In this document: positions 23,469 through 34,800 of the stretch, in pieces
Numbering within the stretch: position 1 is the stretch's first letter
How the letters are laid out: every line of letters begins with the position of its first letter
Source of the DNA: Prostheceraeus crozeri
Taxonomy: Eukaryota; Platyhelminthes; Polycladida; Euryleptidae
NCBI GenBank assembly: GCA_907163375.1
Contig: CAJQUW010008953.1
Location: forward strand, 33,501-97,500
Length of the DNA: 64,000 nt
Direction of reading: 5' to 3'
The notes under the pieces: generated by a model
What the model was told of the DNA's origin: nothing
Databases searched by the model: none
The model's input: only the letters and a program-made list of their open reading frames with translations
Translations under genes and position numbers: made by a program

Positions 23469-24844
23469 ATGTCTTCTCTGATCGATCATTCAGGTCGCTT
23501 AATCGAACCTTCAGGTTGCTTAATCAAAAGCAAAATTAAATTAGATGAACTACCATTTGTGTGTTATAATCAGAAAAATAATGATTATATAAAAATTGCA
23601 ATGAATCCTGGTTCTTCAGGAAGAGTAAATAGTGGAGGTGATTTAATCTTTGAAGTTGATAATCAACAAAGTTGTTTACATTTACTGGATTCCTTTTTGC
23701 ACTGTGAATATTCACTATATGCTGATGATGATTTTAAAACACCATTACCTGTTGCGGATAATATTACATTGGAAAATAATTTCTTTCCAAAATTATTTAC
23801 ACAAATGCGTTTAAATGTTTCAACACAAAATGTAGAAACAATAAGTGATTCACCAGGTGTAATTTATACAATGCTTAGACTTGTAACAATTTGTGAAAGT
23901 AATAAAAGAAATAAAATTGAAGGTTGGTTTCCAGATAAAAATGATGGTATAGTTATAGATGAAATAAAACACACATGAACAGATACAGCAGGAATTGCAA
24001 AAGATGTAGAAAAAATTGCAAAACATTTAAATAAAGCACATAGCAGTGCATATAAAGAAATACGTGATTTTAATAACAAAAGTAAACAAACTTATGATTG
24101 GTCATAATCGCCATTATTTGGTCATTTAGATAATCATAAAATTTCATGTCAATTAAAATTTAAACTCAATATTCATCGCACTGTAAATAATGAATTAATA
24201 TTTTATGGAGATAAAACGAAAAAGGTATACATAAAGATTGATAGACTTGAGTGGTGGATAAATCATATTACACCTAGTTTAGAAATTGAAACAATTATTA
24301 CAAAAAGATTGAATACTAATAAACCAATTCCAGTAAGTTTCATGAAACGCATTAGTAGTTCTGCTACCTTTTCAGAACAAAGATTTAACTAGCATTTTAC
24401 TAGAACCTCAAATACACCAAGATATTTTTTACTAACTTTTAAAAATAATGAATCACCGAGCTTTGATAAAAATAACAATCTCTTTCATTTTAATACAATC
24501 AGAAGCTTACAAGTTTAATTAAATCAAACACGTTAACCAATTGATCCATTAAGATTTGATGTTCCTAACAATCAATTTATGGAAGGATATAATGTTGATA
24601 AAAATTGATGTCAAGAATTTGGAGCTGAAGTACTACAGTTCCTGTAGACTGGAAAAATCTATATCCAATTTTTAGTTTTGATCTAAGTGCACAATCAGAA
24701 CATATTATAAAAAATGGTTGTGATGTAACTATTAATATTGAAAAAAGCGATTCTATATTATCATTAATGGCTTATGGTTTACTTTTAGAGGATACAGAAT
24801 ATTCTATTGAAATTCTTAATGGAAAAATGGTTAGGATAGGTTAA
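23469..24844 (+). pseudogene. Polinton A major capsid protein (fossil)
   Basis: The N-terminal part (from MSSLIDHSGRLIEPS) contains GGDLIFEVDNQQSCLHLLDS and NITLENNFFPKLFTQMRLNV, typical of the more divergent double jelly-roll capsid proteins of Polintons. The far end (ILSLMAYGLLLEDTEYSIEI, stop near 24842) fits the C-terminal jelly roll. The protein would form the icosahedral shell. It is a fossil with several breaks. Confidence 0.65.
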
Positions 24845-24872
24845 AATCAATTTCTACTTTCATTTTTTAAAA

Positions 24873-25352
24873 ATGAATAAAAGAGATGAAAGCGATGAAA
24901 AACTTGAATTGAAACTACGTAATATAATTGATTCAAATAAACCAAAATATGTCACTATTGATAAAAAGAAATATTATGTTAGTAGACCAATGATGGATCA
25001 TATAAAAATGAAAGAAAAAATGGGGGAATTCATCCATTGATTCCTCTAATAGTAGGAGGTATAGCAGCAGCAGGAAGTGTAGCAGGTGGGACAGCTGGTA
25101 TTGTCCAAGCAGTAAAGAAAAATAGAACAGAGACAGCTAGCTGCACTAGAAGAAGTGAAAAGACATAATAGAGAGTTAGAGAAAGCAGCAAGAGGAGATG
25201 GTGTAGTAGATAACTTTATTAATAAATTAAATTTAGTTGATGAAGGAAAAAGAGTTCTTAAAAATGTACTGCAAAATATTGATGATTTAAGTGAAATAAA
25301 AGAAACAAAAGATGGTTCTGGAATATATCTGAATCCTAGCATGGTACGGTGA
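24873..25352 (+). pseudogene. Polinton A small hydrophobic/charged virion-type protein (fossil)
   Basis: After a charged leader (MNKRDESDEKLELKLRN) comes a glycine/alanine-rich hydrophobic segment, IPLIVGGIAAAGSVAGGTAG, then charged helical sequence containing KRHNRELEKAARGDGVVDNF and ending GSGIYLNPSMVR. A hydrophobic Gly-rich stretch followed by KRHN-type helix and 'GxGIYLxP' ending recurs in Polinton proteins of unknown role, possibly membrane-active. It is a broken fossil. Confidence 0.55.
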
Positions 25353-25404
25353 TTTAAATTAAAATGAATTTGACTTGAATTAAAATGAATTTAGATAACT
25401 TAAA

Positions 25405-25935
25405 ATGGATAAATTAAATTTTGATAACTTAAAAACTTCAAATCTAGAACTATTGGATTTTCTCTATGGTCGGTGTTGTCACCGTTGGTTCGCGACTGAC
25501 AGTCGTTATGAAGGTAATGATGTACAGAAAGCATTAACATATCTTCCAGGATTTATTTGGGCAAAATAGAAAGGTGAAAAACATCTTCCTGGACATTCAT
25601 ATACTGGTCCAAGAACTCGATCAGATATAAGACTAGATGAGAATGATAATTCAAAGCCAGGTGAAGAACCAAGAAATTGAATAGATACAGCTGCTTATAG
25701 ACATGATTTAGCATACAGAGAACATGATGATATAGCTTCTAGACATGTAGCAGATAAGAAAATGATGCATGAATTAGATAATATTGAAAATCCTACCTTT
25801 AGAGAAAGAATTGAAAGAATGTTTGTTAAGAAAGCATTACAAGCAAAAATAATGTTAGGGCAGGGTTTAGCTGAATTGGACCGAAGGTATGCACGAAATG
25901 AAACTTATGCCTCTGAAATTCTACAAAGAATATAG
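25405..25935 (+). pseudogene. Polinton A protein with parvovirus-type PLA2-like domain (fossil)
   Basis: The plus strand encodes LPGHSYTGPRTRSDIRLDEN, then DTAAYRHDLAYREHDD. Together the Y-x-GP calcium-loop-like motif and the catalytic HD-x-x-Y helix are the signature of the phospholipase A2-like domain in parvovirus VP1 proteins. A charged helical tail follows (ERIERMFVKKALQAKIMLGQ). In parvoviruses this activity helps virions leave endosomes; the same role in a Polinton virion is inference. It is a fossil. Confidence 0.7.
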
Positions 25936-26640
25936 AAAACCAAAATATCTATTGAAAGTAAAAGTGATTAATAAAGATGATATTTGGAGTGCAGATATTA
26001 TTCATATGCCGAATGAAAGTGGGCATACATGTAAGTATACTCTAACAGTCATTGATTGCTTTTAACAAAGCTGATTGCTTTTGATAAAGGATGTGACTTT
26101 TTTAATAGAAATGTTAAACCATTATTTGAAACAGTTTATTCCACTGAAAATGCTGGAAAAGGTGTAGCATTAGAATGATTTAATAGAACATTTAAAAACA
26201 AAATATTTAAGAAATTTACTGAACAAGGTAATCAGAAGTGGTTAAAGATATTACCGGGTGTCGTTGAGGAATATAACAGTAAAATTCATTCAAATATTGA
26301 AGAAAGTCCAAAAAATGCTTCTGAAAATCCAGATTTGATAAGAAAGAAAACATTTTAAAATAATTATAAAAATGAGAATAATCCTAAGTTACAAAAACGT
26401 AAACCAAAATTTAAGATTGGTGATCGAATACGAATATTTAAGTAAAAGAATAAATTTGAAGAAGGCATTGTTGGTTACTGGACTAAAGAAATATTTGAAA
26501 TTAGTAGAATAAATAAAACTTTTCCAACTACGTATGAAATTAAAGATTTAGATAATGAAGAAGTAAAAGGAATATTTTATGAGAATCATCCTTTAGCTCT
26601 AACATTATATCAAGAAACGGCGTTCTTTCTTGCAATTTAA
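25936..26640 (+). pseudogene. Polinton A retrovirus-type integrase (fossil)
   Basis: The core domain is recognisable by DDIWSADIIHMPNESGHTCK followed by YTLTVIDCF, with the first catalytic Asp in WSAD. Further on are a segment containing KIHSNIEESP and an SH3-like C-terminal part (FKIGDRIRIF, YWTKEIFEISRINKTFPTTY). It would integrate the element's linear DNA. It is a fossil with many breaks. Confidence 0.75.
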
Positions 26641-26866
26641 TCAAAACATGAATGCATAATTGTCCACAGTAACTAGTGCCAGGTTTTTGTATTTGAAAAG
26701 TACTATATGTTCCGTTTTCAAGTAATTCTTTTGTTGGATCAAAATAATAGTTTTCTCCATCAATATTCTTTTGACCTCCAGACCAATGGATTCCGTTTTG
26801 TTCTGATGTATGAAGATTTGTTATGAAATTTATTTCAGGTTTAATCAAAAATAACAAGTTGAGCAT
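26620..26866 (-). pseudogene. Polinton A adenain-like cysteine protease fragment (fossil)
   Basis: The minus strand encodes SEQNGIHW (catalytic His context), NYYFDPTKEL (acid context) and PGTSYCGQLCIHVLIKL (catalytic Cys context), in the spacing of adenovirus-type maturation proteases. The gene converges on the integrase end. It is a fossil. Confidence 0.7.
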
Positions 26867-26867
26867 C

Positions 26868-26935
26868 TACGTGCTCATCCTCATCACAATAAGAACATTA
26901 CGTACTCATCCTCAACACAATTAGAACATTCCGTA
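26868..26935. repeat. Two-copy 33-bp direct repeat
   Basis: The unit tacgtgctcatcctcatcac continuing to aagaacat is followed by tacgtactcatcctcaacac continuing to tagaacat. The two copies differ at a few positions. Confidence 0.7.
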
Positions 26936-27239
26936 AAAATTAATCTGTATACAAAAATCCATATTGAATAAACAGACTCACATCAAATAATGCTTTTAAA
27001 CGATTAAGACTTTGTTATCCAAACACAAGGTAATTCTCAAAAACTTTGTGCCCTTTGTATTTAACAAGAGCATCCGATAGAAATGCACAATTGTCCTAAT
27101 GATTTCAGCTGCATCAATACACTCAAGTCGGAGACCTATTGTGCTGCACACCTCACCGTTCATCCTTACTATCTCTCGTTCATCCCTTTCATCAAAATAT
27201 TGCCTCAACAATAGCATGTCCATTAGCCATTTCACTCAT

Positions 27240-27410
27240 ATTTTTCTTACTAAACCCATTCAGCACGTAGTTACTACTCTCATTAAATCATTTTGCCTGC
27301 GAACTCACTGGTCAAATCATTTCGGCTGCGGACTCTCATTGATCGAATCATTTTCGCTGCGAACCAATCATGATGCCATAATCAAAAATCATTTCGGCTG
27401 TGGTTGGGTT
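27240..27410 (+). repeat. Degenerate repeats of a tcatttcggctgcgaac word
   Basis: Variants of aatcatttcggctgcg recur near 27285, 27312, 27345 and 27388 with unequal spacing of about 27-45 bases. The last two are separated by a longer unrelated piece. It looks like an old minisatellite. Confidence 0.55.
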
Positions 27411-28940
27411 TTCCTTGATATCATGAATAATTTTCACTTTGAAGTTAATGGCAACAACGATGTTCAAAAAATTATAGAAGATAAAAGTATCTATCATACA
27501 AGACCGACACGGCTTTTTAGTTATATCTAAATGCATCTGCATACACATGCTGCTTTGAAATATACATATACGTACTCAATTTGTTTTGAAATGTATTGTG
27601 AAATAAAGCTTTAACATTGTATTAATTTAGCGAGACTGGTAATGAGATAATATATTGTTTCAGATATTACATGCTACAGTAGCATCATAAGCCTGATGAA
27701 CTCCTCGACTATTTGAAACTTCAAAGTGGACAGTATTTAATTCAAGAATTATAAACTTGTTGTGTTTTCGATTTCACCTGGCGTGAAAAGAAGTTAAATC
27801 GGATTTCATCATCAATGAGTTCACAAAAAAATAATGCATATTGTAGTATGAATCGATTACTTCTGCAACCTCTTTAAGAAACTGATACATCAACTTATAT
27901 ATAAAGCAGATAACAAACATTGATCATAATTGAAAGTTGTAGTGAAGAAAATATCAGAACTACAAAGTGATTCATCAGCATCAAACTTTGAAATAACGCA
28001 CGCCGGTTTCAACATAACATAGAATAGATACTTAAGAGAACAGATAATTAACGAATCCGAATAAAGGAATACAAAAGGAAAGGGGTGTCGCCAATTTAGG
28101 CTGCCAACATAGTATTTTTCCAGCTCTTGCGCCACCCTAAGAGCCATCTGAAAGAGTGAAATCTTTGCCAAGTTTTCGAATTTTATCTGTCAAGATTAAA
28201 TAGCTGGTAGCCCTAATAGCTGTATTATTATTCATCATACTGTAATGGACATCTTGCCCTTTACTCGAAAAATGTTACCAAAAATTGAAGGCCCTAAAAC
28301 TGCTCAAGCTCAAATTTCAATTTTTTCCATTGGATTTCGTGATACAACCATCAATTTTATAATGTAATATTGCAGTTCAGCTATCTGAACCGCAATATGA
28401 TGTAAGGCTGAGGGCCGTCAGGTCCGAATGTGAAGCACGTATATTTAGGAAGTGTTATCAAGAAAGCTATGTAATCCCCAAAGACGATGCCTACATTGAG
28501 CATGATACTTACCACGCAATTCTTGAATTTGAGGTGTCAGGTTCGTGAGTTTCAATCTCAAATCGATTCGCACGCTGATGTTGAGTCGATTTCTCTTTTT
28601 AGTTACCAAATCTGATACCGTCGTCTATTATAAACCTATTTCAATGAGTAGCCTATTTGTATGTATTCTATGATTTGCAGTCTTAATTCTTTGTCTAGGA
28701 GGAAATCAACAGATTTTGCGTATTCAAAATACTTCTTCGAACTTCATTCCTCCCAAATCCTCCGTCGAACGTCATTTCACCTCTAGCATCCTGGATTCCT
28801 CCCCAGGGAGCCAAATGGCCCCCGGTTAATAATCATACAAGAATACAACTGAAATATCATTCAAAGGCATCTGCCTCCGCTTCTCTGGCAGAGGAAGCCG
28901 GTGAGAATAGGTTTTGAGACAGAATCATCTGGTATTGCCT
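27411..28940. other. Host non-coding DNA, nothing recognised
   Basis: No frame with domains. Introns of a gene including the 28945-29090 exon-like piece are possible but unproven. Confidence 0.35.
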
Positions 28941-28944
28941 AAGT

Positions 28945-29090
28945 ATGATTCTGCACTCTAGCAGCACAGCAGGTCTCGAACGTCACTTTAGTACAGTGGG
29001 ATTAACGTTTAAAATATTGGGGACGAATCTCGGAGTAGAGGCGGGAAAAAGCGTTTTCTTTACAAGTGAGTATGAACTGCAAAATGCTTT
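28945..29090 (+). pseudogene. hAT-transposase C-terminal dimerisation segment
   Basis: The plus strand encodes SSSTAGLERHFSTVGLTF, followed by LGTNLGVEAGKSVFF. This matches the conserved 'SSxxGLERxFSxxGL...LRxxLxxEkxxKL' block at the C-terminus of hAT transposases and host genes derived from them. After this block the similarity fades. No N-terminal zinc finger or catalytic region is visible nearby, so it is either a truncated hAT copy or a terminal exon of a domesticated gene. The BEL element starts about 160 bases downstream. Confidence 0.6.
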
Positions 29091-29248
29091 CTTATTACCG
29101 CATAAGAATGACGATGAGTTTATTGCATCACGGACTTGGTCGACAGTATTTCAGCATCACGGTATGTTATTGCTTAATAAAATACTGAGAGTCATTATAT
29201 TTACCTTATGATCAGCATTTCCATTATTTCGTAGATGCATATATGGCA

Positions 29249-29532
29249 TGTAGAAATCTCTACTCTTCTGAAGTCCTGTTATTCTGTTGTCCCATCATTC
29301 ATATTTCTATTCTGAAAGAGTTCTATGTTCACCGACAATAATTTCAAATTTTTATCTATGACTATGTGGGATTGACATGTATGTGAATTCAATTGTATAA
29401 CAACAAATATCTTGCTCTTGCGCGCTGGAGGTACAGCATCAAAAAACCTCGACTTTTAGCGCAGATCAGCACCGTTGTGATTGAGATGCAAAATACACAA
29501 CATTTATTGCCATAAACAGATCATTTTCTACA
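29249..29532 (+). repeat. BEL/Pao 5' LTR
   Basis: 284 bp, from tgtagaaatctc to gatcattttctaca. The primer-binding site should lie just after 29532; a tgg at about 29543 may begin it, but I could not assign the tRNA. Confidence 0.95.
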
Positions 29533-29979
29533 TTATCACAACGTGGTCTACGCTCTAAATTGGTATATGGAATCTGTTTATGGTATGGAATCTCAACGGA
29601 TGTGAAGGATTTCCAATTGATCTGCGAATTAATGGTGATTACAGAAGATACTGGATTACACTGAACAGATTGTGAAACGGTGGATACTTTAAAGATTTCT
29701 GATCATTTCAAGTTGCATGCAGCAAATTTTAGTCGGATATCGGTGAGGTCTATTATTTGACTTATGAAATTATAGTGTTAGACCTTTTGCAGACTTAAAG
29801 CATATTCTGTATTCCGCTGTATTTGCCTAGCTATTTGATTATCCACTAGTTAACTGCTTGTCATTAGCTAGAATCTAACTCTTGAGTTCTAGATACTTGT
29901 CCTACAAAGTTTGCCACTTTTCTGTAATTATCTTGTCTTCTTTTTGCGCAATTGTGCTAAAAGACGTGGTAGTTTGATT

Positions 29980-31824
29980 ATGACGGAACCTATTGTAAAG
30001 TTGAAGCAATCAAGGGTAGGGCATTTGAGCGACTTAACAAAAAAGAAGCGTGCCTGCGATGACACGTTTGTTGATGGCTCGTCCATTACTACGATCAAGC
30101 TTTGTCTAAATGCTTATGAAAAGTCGTTTGCTAACTTTGTTGCTTCACATGAAAAACATTTGAGTGTTGAAAATGACTCGCATGAGATAGATAAGGCCAA
30201 TGGTGTGTATGAGGATCACAGAGACCATATTCTATGTTTACAAATCGAATTCTCCAGATTGGAAACAAAACATGCTGAAACTCATATCGCTGCTAGATCA
30301 AAGGTTAGTCTCACAAGAAAAAGTGGCTCTTCTTCAGCCGAAATTGAGTTGAGGGAAGCCGAAATATCGATGCAAGCACTGAAGGAAAAACATAAACTTG
30401 ACATGGCCGAAGCAGAGATAAGAATGCGAAGAGAGATGCTCGAACTCGAAACCAAAAAGAAACTTGCGGAAGAGAAGATAATGTTGGACGGCAGTACGAG
30501 ACGAACAGAGTCATCGGGCTCAAAGGGTAGAATCGGCATGCAAGTTGATCAGCGTTTGAGTGAACAAGAATTTCATGGTAGGATTGTGTCTGATAGACAG
30601 GAAGAGCAGATAGAGGCTTGGCGTCTGATTGCGGAAACAATTCGCCAAGGATCATCACTTCCACCTATAGAATTGTTGAAGTTTGATGGAAACCCTTTGG
30701 AATATGCCGAGTTTATCAAATGCTTCTCCGATCACATTGAGAAAACGGTTACTGATTCCTCCGTGCGACTTACAAGATTGATAGCACAATGCACTGGAAA
30801 GGCCAAAGAAGCGGTTAGAAGCTGTGTCAACCTCCCAGCTGTCGACGGCTTTAAAGTGGCAAAAGAGACACTGTTCCAGAATTTCGGACAACCGTACATG
30901 GTCGCGAATTCCTATGTAAAGAAGTTGAAAGACGTCCGTGTTCGGAAACCCGATGCCGTCAGCTTGTTGGAGTTTGCTCGTGTTCTCCAATGCTGCCACA
31001 GAGCAATGTCGAGTCTTGGCACCGAATATACTTCACGTTTAGACAACGAAGAACTCTTGAAATCTCTGATGAAGAAATTGCCATCAAATGAACTCCAAAA
31101 AGGCTGGTGCACGGTTGCTGGCAGTATGATATGTCAAGGGAAGATGGCATGTTTTCATCATTTCGTCGAATTTGTGCATGACACAGGCTGTCGCTTAAAT
31201 AACCCCTATGCTGACGAGTTGTTTAGTCAAACTCATCAGAATAAAGCAGTTGTGAATGCTGTTACAAGGAGTTCGGATGCTTCAAGTGCTAAGCCGAATC
31301 ATTGTCCTGTGTGTGAAGGCTCACATGCAATTTGGACTTGCTCCAAGTTCAAGCAGATGAACATAAACGAGCGCTGGGAAACAGTCAAAAAACAAAACCT
31401 GTGCATGAGCTGCCTACGGCGAGGGCATAATATCAAGAATTGCAGAAAACGGTTTACTTGCAGACACCCAAACTGTGGCAAATTTCACAATACTCTGCTG
31501 CACAATTCAAACCATCCTACTGTTAGGACAGAAGCAACAAAATGGGAAGAATTGACAGAGCCAGATAAATCAAGTCTCACTTCAGATCCTACATCGAATC
31601 AAATCAGCTGCTGTTCCAGCACACAGACAAAAGACAAAGTATGCTTCAAGATTGTTCCGGTTCGAATCAAGGGTCCTTTGAAGGAGGTAGAGACATACGC
31701 GTTCATGGATGGTGGATCGGATTCCACACTGTGTCTCAAAAGTTTGGCCAAAGAAATTGGAATTGAATCGAAATCGCTGCCCTTCAATTATAATGTTCGA
31801 ACATTGAATGGTGAGAAAAAGTGA
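29980..31824 (+). CDS. BEL/Pao gag and aspartic protease region (fossil element)
   Basis: The likely start is MTEPIVKLKQSR at 29980. A long charged coiled coil follows (around SSAEIELREAEISMQALKEK), then a gag matrix/capsid-like domain (LLKFDGNPLEYAEFIKCF onward) as in BEL/Pao gag. Cys/His motifs come next (CPVCEGSHAIWTC and CMSCLRRGHNIKNC), then the aspartic protease site TYAFMDGGSDSTLCLKSL near the end. Gag packages the RNA and the protease matures the polyprotein. The pol frame begins at the end of this one. Confidence 0.9.
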   Translation: MTEPIVKLKQSRVGHLSDLTKKKRACDDTFVDGSSITTIKLCLNAYEKSFANFVASHEKHLSVENDSHEIDKANGVYEDHRDHILCLQIEFSRLETKHAETHIAARSKVSLTRKSGSSSAEIELREAEISMQALKEKHKLDMAEAEIRMRREMLELETKKKLAEEKIMLDGSTRRTESSGSKGRIGMQVDQRLSEQEFHGRIVSDRQEEQIEAWRLIAETIRQGSSLPPIELLKFDGNPLEYAEFIKCFSDHIEKTVTDSSVRLTRLIAQCTGKAKEAVRSCVNLPAVDGFKVAKETLFQNFGQPYMVANSYVKKLKDVRVRKPDAVSLLEFARVLQCCHRAMSSLGTEYTSRLDNEELLKSLMKKLPSNELQKGWCTVAGSMICQGKMACFHHFVEFVHDTGCRLNNPYADELFSQTHQNKAVVNAVTRSSDASSAKPNHCPVCEGSHAIWTCSKFKQMNINERWETVKKQNLCMSCLRRGHNIKNCRKRFTCRHPNCGKFHNTLLHNSNHPTVRTEATKWEELTEPDKSSLTSDPTSNQISCCSSTQTKDKVCFKIVPVRIKGPLKEVETYAFMDGGSDSTLCLKSLAKEIGIESKSLPFNYNVRTLNGEKK

Positions 31825-34800
31825 CAACTGATAGGGTCCAGTTCAGTATCAGCTCAATTGGAGGGAGAGCGTATCATCGGTTGGAAGATGTTCTCACAAC
31901 TGAATTGATTCCTGTAGATGAAGAAAATCTTGTGCAACCTGAAGAATTGAGGGATTGGCCTCATCTAGCCAAATTGAAGATGCACCATATTCCGTTTGGT
32001 AAAGTAGGGATTCTAATACGAATGGATCATTATGAGCTGATTGAACGACAACTTGATGTTCGAAAAGGAGGACCAAACGATCCAATTGCGATCAAAACAC
32101 CTCTAGGTTGGACTGTATGTGGCAAGATGGACCGAATTGCGGAACCCAGGGAAAGACGAATCAACTTTGCTGTTTCTGAATTTGACAAAACTATAAGTGA
32201 ACAGCTGGACAAACTGTACAACACGGAATTTGGAGATAGTATGATTCAAACAAAGTGCATGTCTGCCGACGATGTTAAGGCTGACCGAATGATGAATGAA
32301 TCGATCGAGCTGATAAGTGGACATTATCAAGTCAATCTGCCGTTCAAAAGCAACCCGCCACATTTGCCCAATAACTATGACACCGCCTTGAAGAGGTTGT
32401 ACCAGTTGAAGAGACGATTATCTGGAAGCGAATCTTGGAACGCCTACCATGGCGTGTTGAAGCAATACGAACTAGAAGGTACGTCACAGCATGTTGGAAC
32501 AATTTCAGAGTACAAGGAAAAATCCTGTTGGTTCCTACCTCACCATGGAGTATGGTCTCCCAAAAAGCCTGGAGTACCACGAGTTGTCTTCGACTGCGCA
32601 TCAAAACACCAAGGAACGTCAATCAATGATCAGTTAATGAAGGGTCCCGACAATACCAACACATTAGTCGGAGTCATTCTGCGGTTTCGAGTTGGCAAAA
32701 TTGCTGTTACCTCGGACATCAAGCGAATGTTCCATCAAGTCTTTGTGCCTCCGGAACAAAGGAAGTACCTGCGCTTCCTTTGGTGGCCTAATTTGGATCC
32801 TTCAAAATTACCTGAAATTTACGAAATGAAAGTACACATCTTCGGTGCTACCTCGTCGCCAAGCGTTTGTAGCTTTGCCTTGAGAAGGACGGCAACAGAC
32901 AACGAAGAGGAATTTCCGAAAGAAGTAGTGGAAACTATAAAGCGTGACTTCTACGTCGACGATCTCGTCAAGTCGTTTGATTGTGAAAGGGAAGCAGTCA
33001 GAACATGTCAACAAGTTACGGACATTGTTGCAAGAGCGGGATTCAAGCTAACCAAATGGATATCCAACAGCCGAGAAGTGATTCGTTCGTTTGAAACTGC
33101 TGAGAGAGCTTCAACGATCAAGGATTTGAATATGGACCATGACAAGCTACCTATGGAGAAAATCCTAGGAATTCACTGGGACATAGAAGCTGATTCATTG
33201 ACGATGACTGGAAGAGATGTCCACTTTCCTCACACCAGAAGAGGAGTGCTTTCTTCAATTTCTGTCATTTGCGATCCACTGGGAATCGCAAGTCCAATAC
33301 TTCCAGCCGGAAGGGAAATCCATCAAGAGCTTTGTCAGATGAAAGCAGAATGGGATGAAAAGCTACCGGATGAAATTGAGATTCGATGGAATGCATGGTT
33401 AAATGGTCTCAAAACTGTGCAAGTCAGAATCCCTCGATGCTTTCATCCACATGAAGAATCAAAAATAAGAAGACGCGAGATACACCACTTTTCTGACGCT
33501 TCAGAGAAGCATGGGTATGGAACTGTCACGTATATAAGATTCGTCTACGAAAATGGAGATGTACATTGCAACTTTGTTTATGGAAAGTCTCGAGTGAAGC
33601 CCCTGAGGAAAGGAATTACAGTCCCTAGACTCGAGTTCACAGCTGCTACTGTATTGGTATCTATCAACGCAATGAGGATCCCTGAACTGGAAGATCGTCT
33701 TCACATAGACAGTCTTACCTACTGGACGGACAGTATGATTGTACTTCATTACCTGCGATCTGAGGAGAAACAATTGGACAGATTCACTTCGAATCGAATT
33801 GGAAAAATCTTGGATGGATCTGATGTACTTCAATGGAAATATGTATCATCTCAAGAAAACCCGGCTGATATTGCGTCGCGAGGCACTAAACCAGATCAAT
33901 CCGACAAAATGGATCATTGGCTGAATAGACCTAACTTTCTCTGGACACATGAGAACACTTGGAACTCTCAACCTAATATTTTGAGGTCATCAGAAAATGT
34001 TGTTCGTGTTTCGTCTATCAAGATAAGCACAGCGGAATTCTGGAAAAGATTATTCGAGCGATATTCTTCGTGGACAGCATTAGTGCGGACTGTTGCCAGA
34101 ATAATGGAGTCAGTGGAAAAGTGGAAGAGATATGAAAAATCAAAAGCATCAAATTCCGACAGAAACGTCAGTCCTTTGACAGTTGACCTCTTGGACAAAG
34201 CTGAAAAGAAGATCCTGTCCATGGTACAGGAAACGCTGTCTGATCGAATGGAGCAGCTCAAGCAATTGAACGTTGTTGCAATAGACGAATTATTGTGTGT
34301 TGGCGGCAGACTACGCAATGCTAACATAAGCAATTCAAGCAAGCATCCGATTATTCTTCCTAATGAACATCCAATAACTAAATTGTTGATTATTGATTGC
34401 CACATTAAGAATTGTCATCAAGGAATTCACTACACATTATCGAAATTGAGGGAACGATATTGGATCATTCGAGGTGTCAGCACGATAAAGGGTGTCCTGA
34501 GGAAATGTCAAACTTGTAAGCGTCTACATGGTAGAGTTGGAGAACAAATTACATCGTATTTGCCAAAAGCTCGAGTTGATATCAAAGAAGACTATCAGAA
34601 ATATCCCTTCGTGTCGGTTGGAACAGACATGTTTGGACCATTCTACGTCAACCTTGGACCTGGAACAAGAAGAAAATCAGAAGTTCAGTACAAGCGTTAT
34701 GGATGCATTTTCACCTGTATGCGCACTCGCGCAGTGCATTTAGAGATGGTTAGAGATTTGTCCTCTGACAGCTTTTTACAAGCAGTTATGCGATTTGTGG

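Larger units (their letters stand above)
11769..26866. mobile_element. Polinton A (Maverick), heavily decayed and rearranged fossil
   Basis: An AT-rich fossil Polinton recognisable from its full gene set: protein-primed polymerase B, FtsK/HerA-type ATPase, zinc-finger protein, coiled-coil protein, small core-like proteins, major capsid protein, PLA2-like domain protein, retrovirus-type integrase and adenain-like protease. It is broken in many places (more than a dozen). Terminal inverted repeats were not found, so outer limits are set by the first and last recognisable genes. It has been reshaped by a large inverted duplication and a smaller one, and carries a nested mariner and a nested LINE. 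Gene sequence and order differ from Polinton B downstream, so the two are separate lineages. Confidence 0.85.

Noticed and set aside
26996-27235. A 79-residue minus-strand frame beyond the Polinton A protease
   Set aside because: No recognisable family and no supporting context; left unannotated.
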